DNA from: Trema orientale
Taxonomy: Eukaryota; Streptophyta; Magnoliopsida; Rosales; Cannabaceae
Length of the DNA stretch: 64,000 nt
Reading direction: 5' to 3'
NCBI GenBank assembly: GCA_002914845.1
Contig: JXTC01000055.1
Span: forward strand, 124,001 to 188,000
Of the stretch, positions 58,628-64,000 are shown piece after piece (position 1 is the first letter of the stretch; every line of letters begins with the position of its first letter). The position numbers and the translations under genes are program-made. Below the pieces are notes generated by a model. It did no database searches. It was not told the origin of the DNA and was given only the letters and a program-made list of their open reading frames with translations.

Positions 58628-60421
58628 ATGAAGCCAATTAGTCTCATTGTTTCCTTCCTCTTCTCAATCCTCCTTATTTCAACCTCCCTACCATCACTGA
58701 CACATGCAGCCAATGGCGGCCGGAAACTCGGGCAATCAGGCCTAGACACTGTACTTTCAACAATTACATCCCTACTAAAACCAGCTGATCAGTCAACCAA
58801 CGCGGCGAGTGGAAGAGGCAGTGACAATGGTGGCAACGGCAATGGCGACGCCACTGTCGTTCCGGGTTTCGGTGGCAGTTGGAGAGTCCTCCAACAAAGC
58901 ATCGGCGTTTCAGCCATGCACATGCAGCTCCTCAACAACGACCGCGTCGTCGTATTCGACCGCACCGACTTCGGCCCCTCCAACTTGTCATTGCCGGCCG
59001 GGAAGTGCCCTACGAACTCCAAAGACTGCACCGCTCACTCGGCCGAGTACGACGTCCTCGCCAATACCTTCCGGCCTCTCACGGTCCAGACCAACGTGTG
59101 GTGCTCCTCCGGCGCCGTCATGGACGACGGAACCCTAATCCAATGCGGCGGTTCCTTCGAAGGAGAACGAAGGGTCAGGGTTTTCAAGCCCTGTAGTGAT
59201 TCCAACTGTGACTGGAGCGAGATAAACCTCGGACTGGCGAAGAGTCGGTGGTACGCAACCAATCACATCCTGCCAGATGGCAGGACGATAATCCTCGGCG
59301 GCCGGAGACAGTTCAACTACGAGTTTCATCCAAAAGTTGTTGACGACAAAGTGTACGATCTACAATTCTTAGCTGATACAAACGAACAGGGAATAGAGAA
59401 CAATCTATACCCGTTTGTTTTTCTCAACGTGGATGGGAACCTATTCGTTTTCGCCAACAACCGAGCCATATTATTGGACTACAAGAAGAACCAGGTGGTG
59501 AGAACGTACCCCCAAATACCGGGCGGGGACCCGAGGTCTTACCCGAGCACTGGATCCGCCGTGCTTTTACCGTTGAAGAATATTAATAATCAGGCCGAGA
59601 CGGTAAAAGCCGAGGTTTTGGTGTGTGGTGGAGCCCCGAATGGGTCTTTCACTGAAGCCGTAAAAGGGGAATTCGTTGAAGCTTTAAAAACGTGTGCCCG
59701 GATCATAATAACCGACCCGAATGCGGAATGGGTCGTGGAGGTTATGCCCCTAGCAAGAGTCATGGGAGACATGACGTTGCTTCCGAACGGGGACGTTTTG
59801 CTCGTCAACGGAGCCGGAGCCGGAGCTGCCGGGTGGGAGTCCGCTGATAAACCGGTACTGAACCCGGTTTTGTACCGACCCGATAACACAGAGGGGTCAC
59901 GATTCGAAGTTCAGAACCCGAGCGAGATTCCCCGGCTGTACCACTCCTCGGCGGTGCTTCTCCGGGACGGTCGGGTTCTGGTAGGTGGTAGCAACCCACA
60001 TTCGGGGTACGAGTTCAGCGGGGTTCGTTTCCGGACGGAGTTGAGCTTAGAGGCTTTCAGCCCTTCGTATTTGGACGAACCGGATCTTCGCCCGGTGATC
60101 ATTACACCCGCTTCGCCAACTGAATTCACGTACTCACAGAAGTTTAAGGTTCAGTTTCAGGTCAAGGGAATCATATTAGATAGAAAATCGGTACAAACGA
60201 CATTGGTTTCGCCGTCGTTTTCAACTCACTCTTTCTCTATGAATCAAAGACTTTTGGTACTTCCAACTAGTGGGGTGAAACGCTTGGGGAAGGTAAAACC
60301 GACGTACGAAATTGAGGTTGAGACACCTCGTTCGAGTAATCTTGCTCCTTCTGGGTATTATCTTTTCTTTGTGGTTCATAAAAATATTCCCAGCGAGGGC
60401 ATTTGGGTCCACATCAAATGA
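58628..60421 (+). CDS. GLOX: Glyoxal oxidase-like copper-radical oxidase (GLOX), copy 6, with N-terminal insert
   Basis: 597 residues, the longest copy. After the signal peptide (to about residue 28) come some 50 extra residues (about 30-80). These include a short amphipathic part ('LDTVLSTITSLLK') and a Gly/Asn/Ser-rich linker ('GRGSDNGGNGNGD'); then the ordinary start of the enzyme 'GGSWRVLQQSIG' follows. Cofactor residues: Cys159, Tyr209, Tyr438-His439 and His534. An additional Cys172 replaces the usual Thr in 'IQTGGSFEG', which could allow a new disulphide. The insert could be a spacer or cell-wall anchor; its role is unknown. Upstream promoter elements resemble those of copy 3, while the protein is more diverged than copies 2-4 are from each other. 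Confidence 0.94.
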   Translation: MKPISLIVSFLFSILLISTSLPSLTHAANGGRKLGQSGLDTVLSTITSLLKPADQSTNAASGRGSDNGGNGNGDATVVPGFGGSWRVLQQSIGVSAMHMQLLNNDRVVVFDRTDFGPSNLSLPAGKCPTNSKDCTAHSAEYDVLANTFRPLTVQTNVWCSSGAVMDDGTLIQCGGSFEGERRVRVFKPCSDSNCDWSEINLGLAKSRWYATNHILPDGRTIILGGRRQFNYEFHPKVVDDKVYDLQFLADTNEQGIENNLYPFVFLNVDGNLFVFANNRAILLDYKKNQVVRTYPQIPGGDPRSYPSTGSAVLLPLKNINNQAETVKAEVLVCGGAPNGSFTEAVKGEFVEALKTCARIIITDPNAEWVVEVMPLARVMGDMTLLPNGDVLLVNGAGAGAAGWESADKPVLNPVLYRPDNTEGSRFEVQNPSEIPRLYHSSAVLLRDGRVLVGGSNPHSGYEFSGVRFRTELSLEAFSPSYLDEPDLRPVIITPASPTEFTYSQKFKVQFQVKGIILDRKSVQTTLVSPSFSTHSFSMNQRLLVLPTSGVKRLGKVKPTYEIEVETPRSSNLAPSGYYLFFVVHKNIPSEGIWVHIK

Positions 60422-61334
60422 AGTTCGAGCAACGGCATATAAAACTTTTCTTATTTCTGTGTAATTTTTGCGTTTCTGAATTGATTCCTGAATTGAATTG
60501 ATTTCTTATTTGTGTGTAATATGAAGTTCACCACTTAATCGAATAACATTATGGAAGGTTCTCTAATGTATAATAATACATATAATATTCGACGATATAA
60601 ATTAATACTTCCATACGCGCTGTTGCCACCTCCATACTTACATTAATATTCGACGATATAGGTAACAGAATTTCATAATCTATAACAGAATAATTAATGT
60701 GTGGTATATACAGATGTGAGAGAGGAAAAGGAAACCAGACATGGTGACCACTAGCGGCATTGGGTTTATATTTTGGCTGCTAGTTTGTATTTTGCAATCT
60801 CTACAAAACTTAGAGGGATTGTTCTTTGTGAAATCAGTTTGCCAAAAGTATTGTGCTATTTTTAACCATGTTCAAAATTTTTGGACCCTAGCCTAGCAAA
60901 GGTGTCACCAAGATCAAAATCGATGATGGTGGCAAGGTGTTGCAGGTGATGGTGGTGGCAGAATTAATTTGGGATATATTGAAGAAGATGCATTTAAGAT
61001 TAGATAGGAAAAAGAATATCCAAATAATTTTAGATGTGTGACTATAATAATGAGAGTTTATTTTGAAAATATTTATGAGTCAATCTCTTTTTACTTCATG
61101 AGAGACTTGGTATACCTATAAATCTAAATTGGGAAAATGACATTTTATATGGTTTTTTTCAAAATATTGACCAAAATACGACCTATGAAAGTTAAATATT
61201 TTTCCGTACGGTCTATAAGAAAATATTTCCATTTATACGGTGTAAGGTGCGGTGGCAAAGTTATAAATTCATCCATCTTTGCACACAAGGTTTATATACA
61301 AAGTAAAATGAATAAACCAAAACATGAATAAACC
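60422..61334. other. 3' flank of GLOX copy 6 and intergenic DNA
   Basis: No gene is recognised. 'atattcgacgatata' occurs twice (about 60585 and 60647). Confidence 0.4.
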
Positions 61335-61430
61335 AAAACACGAGCTGGTGAAAGTGGTTGGGCTAGAGCAGGTCTATATTTGAGACATAGGTTCGATTAC
61401 ATTCATCATTACCTTATCTTTTTTTTTTTT
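61335..61430 (+). mobile_element. Possible tRNA-derived SINE fragment
   Basis: 'gctggtgaaagtggttgggc' is followed by a B-box-like 'ggttcgatta' (about 61390) and a T-rich end, which recalls tRNA-related SINEs. The A box is poor. A duplicated 'atgaataaaccaaaaca' lies just before it (61308-61340). Confidence 0.3.
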
Positions 61431-61598
61431 GGTCTCATTTCTTTATTTATTCTCTTTTTCATTTTCAATTTTCTGAATTTATTTTTTAAAATCCAATTTC
61501 TTTTTTTTCCCCATTAAACCTTATTACTCATTTTTTTTAACCTTTATTGTTTTTGAAGTTTTTTTTTTTCTATCTTGAATCCACCATTAAAACTCCTT

Positions 61599-62195
61599 AA
61601 GGTTCACCTTTTTCTATGATTTACTTATATACATGGCATTCTCCTATAAGAAAACCAAACTGGTTTCTAGAAAACTTTTGTAGTTTCCTATGATTTATCT
61701 ATATACAAGGCATTCTGCTAAAAGGAAACCAAACTAGTTTCCTGTGATCTACTTATATACAGAGTATTCTGCTAAAATGAAACTTAACTAGTTTCTAGGA
61801 AACTTTTGTGGTTTTCCTGTGATTTACTTATGTACAGGGTATTTAAGCAAATCAAACTGGTTTCCATGAAATCTTTGTTGTTTACTGTAATCTACTTATA
61901 TACATGACATTCTGCTCAAAGAAAACTAAAGTGGTTTCTAAGAAACTTTTATGGTTTCCTGTGATTTACTTATGTATAGGACATTCTGCTAAAAGGAAAC
62001 TAAACTGATTCCCAAGAAACCTTTGTGGTTTCCTATAATTTACTCACATACAGTGCATTTCACTAAAAGGAAACCAAACTGATTTTTAGGAAACCGCAAA
62101 ATCTTTGCAGTTTTTTGTGATTTACATAAGTACATAGTATTTTACTAAAAGGAAACCAAACTGGTTTCATAAAAATTTTTGTGGTTTCCAAGAAT
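61599..62195 (+). repeat. Tandem array, eight units of about 74 bp
   Basis: Each unit contains 'tgtgatttacttatatacag', 'cattctgctaaaaggaaac' and 'aaactggtttctaggaaact' with changes. Units start near 61599, 61684, 61738, 61813, 61882, 61956, 62030 and 62112. Each carries the palindrome-like 'aaccaaactggttt'. Confidence 0.85.
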
Positions 62196-62319
62196 ATAAT
62201 AATAGAATATAATAAATTTAGAAAGGTAAGGAAAAAAAAAAAGAAAAAGAAAAATTGAAACATGTATTTCTTGTTTCCTAAATAGTAGGGAAAAAGCAAA
62301 GTAGTAAAAATAACAAATC

Positions 62320-63000
62320 TTTGTAATAGATTACTATGGAAACTAGAAAAACCAAATTAATATTAAGTAGTTTTGAGTAGAAACTAAATTGGTTTCTCAA
62401 TTACTCAAGTAATTGAGAAATCATACACCGAGAAACCAAATTGGTTCCTCTGGTTCCCAGTTACGTTAGAAACCAAATTGGTTTCTTATTTTTTAAAATA
62501 ATAATAAAATAAAATGTAAAATATTTTTAGTTCAAACTTATTTTGTTTCCTAAAAAAAAAAAAATTAGTTACGGCTATACTTGAAACCAGAAACCAAATT
62601 AATATTGAGTAGTATTGAGTGGAAACCAAATTAGTTTTGAGTAGTAATTAGAAACCAATTTGGATAATTAATCTTTATAACTGATTACTATGGAAACTAG
62701 AAAAATCAAATTGATACTGAGTAGTTCTGAGTAGAAACCTGTAACAATTGGTTTCTCAGTTACTTGAGAAATTAAATTAGTTTTTCAAGTTCTCAGTTAC
62801 CTGAAAAACTAAATTGGTTTCTTATTTTCTATAATAATAACAAAATAAAATGAAAAATATTTTTAGTTCAAACTAATTTGGTTTCCTAAAAAAAAAAAAT
62901 TAGTTATAGTTATTCTTGAAACCAAAAACCAAATTGGTATTAAGTAGTAAGAAATTAGTTTCTCATTTTCTATGACAATAATAAAATAAAAGGAAAAATA
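62320..63000 (+). repeat. Second repeat array, about 355-bp unit, two copies and a part
   Basis: 'gattactatggaaactagaaa' begins copies at about 62329 and 62685. Both proceed through 'gagtagaaac', 'aattggtttctcagttact', an 'aataataa' run and 'tttttagttcaaact' in the same order. A third copy is partial. It is rich in the near-palindrome 'aaaccaaattggttt', related to the 61599 array. Confidence 0.75.
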
Positions 63001-63544
63001 TTTTATTCCAAAAAAATATTTTATTCCAAAAAAAAAATCAAACAAGAAAAAAATATAATGGGAAGAGTAGGAAAAAATAAAATGATAAAGAGTAAGAAAA
63101 GAAATAATTTTTAAAAACATAAAATGGAAAAAAAATTAAATTAAGGTAGAAAAAAAAAAAGAAAAAACTAAAATAGGTTGCCTGGGTTTAAGCCCAGGTT
63201 CCAAATGACAAGTTCTAAGGTCTTGCCAATATGTCGCAAAGTCTTCTGCAGTATATTTGCACTTTACATCTATAATAATCGTTTCGGAAAATGAGGACGA
63301 AAATTACGAAAACACCACTGCATTTTCTAGCTGAAATAATTAGAAAGATGCCCACTAAGATCGTACGAAAAATAAATAATTTGAGAATATCGTATTTTTG
63401 GTATTTTTTTCTTAAAACTTAGGTAAAAGTTTCCTAAACCCATCTAAATTCCCTTAGTATTTTCATTAGAGATGGTCTCGAAAGTCGAAATATATAGCTT
63501 GATGGGTTGGGGCTTTGAGAAATTTATGCTTAGTACTTGTTTTT
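63001..63544. other. Intergenic DNA, nothing recognised
   Basis: A-rich sequence without a supported gene. Confidence 0.4.
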
Positions 63545-63923
63545 TAGAACTTTTTTCATAAGTATCCATTTTTAATTTTTCTTTCAAAAATACCCACTTT
63601 TATAGTCCACATTTTATATGCAAAATATGAGTGGTTCACATTTATAATGTAAATTTTTCGATGAAGTATATATTTTATGTGTAAAATATGAACGGTATAC
63701 ATTTTAAAATGTGTGCCAAATTCTAGTGTAATTTTTATTCATGAAATACAGACCACGGTATACATTAAATGTATGGAATATATACCGTGGTTTCACGTGT
63801 AAAACAGTAGTGGTCTACATTTCTCCAAAAAAAAAGTATAAAAACAGATATTTATGAAATAAAAGTAGAAAATGAGTATTTATAAAAATATGGTTTAAAA
63901 AACAGATATTTATGAACTTTTCC
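63545..63923. mobile_element. Foldback-type repeat, related to 54480-54835
   Basis: The left end 'gaactttttt' with 'cataagtatccattttt' is inverted at the right end as 'aacagatatttatgaacttt'. The interior has 'ttttatatgcaaaatatgag' and 'ttttatgtgtaaaatatgaa'. It shares word order with 54480-54835, so this is a dispersed family. Confidence 0.6.
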
Positions 63924-64000
63924 CCAATAGCTATTTCATTCTATGTTCTTTTCAAATCTTTTTTTCCCTCAAGTTGCGCAAATTAATTTAATCCAAAGGT

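Noticed and set aside
61599-63000. CRISPR-like array
   Set aside because: The units are contiguous and diverged without unique spacers, in an evident plant nuclear genome.

Overview
The window looks like a stretch of a flowering-plant nuclear genome, probably a eudicot. It is AT-rich and dominated by LTR-retrotransposon remains, MITEs and one tRNA-derived SINE. Its only clear protein-coding genes are a tandem family of plant glyoxal oxidase-like copper-radical oxidases (GLOX). Each is a single uninterrupted reading frame, and all lie on the + strand. I cannot name the species.

The GLOX array has five copies with open, full-length frames: 11990-13612, 31109-32737, 38926-40539, 43464-45110 and 58628-60421. 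A sixth copy (4263-8189) is broken. A Copia LTR element (4273-7602) sits just after its third codon, it has an internal deletion, and it is cut off at a duplication breakpoint. All five open copies keep the five expected metal and radical-cofactor residues (Cys, Tyr, Tyr-His, His) and an N-terminal signal peptide. They differ in residues next to the active site, in promoter spacing, and in one N-terminal insert of about 50 residues.

Region by region: 1-8189 is the first unit (nested LTR fragments, GLOX upstream block, broken GLOX with Copia). 8190-13959 is a second, very similar unit ending in an intact GLOX. 13960-24604 is a graveyard of LTRs in both orientations, enclosing two GLOX-upstream blocks that have no gene behind them. 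24605-30954 is intergenic DNA with a foldback element, a hAT-type element and the upstream block of the third gene. 31109-45110 holds three GLOX genes separated by two solo LTRs with perfect 5-bp target-site duplications and by plain AT-rich DNA. 45111-58548 is intergenic, with several MITEs, a degenerate repeat field (about 49.9-52.4 kb) and a SINE. 58628-60421 is the last GLOX. The right edge carries a tandem array of about 74-bp units and a foldback element.

The genes are paralogues rather than a pathway. Each would make a secreted aldehyde-oxidising enzyme that releases hydrogen peroxide in the cell wall or apoplast. The copies ahead of the first, second, third, fourth and last genes share a recognisable proximal promoter block; the 43464-45110 gene does not obviously have it. 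I saw no prokaryotic-type operon, CRISPR or RNA gene. The most interesting aspects are how LTR elements have cut and copied this array, and the divergence around the catalytic centre in the 11990-13612 copy.
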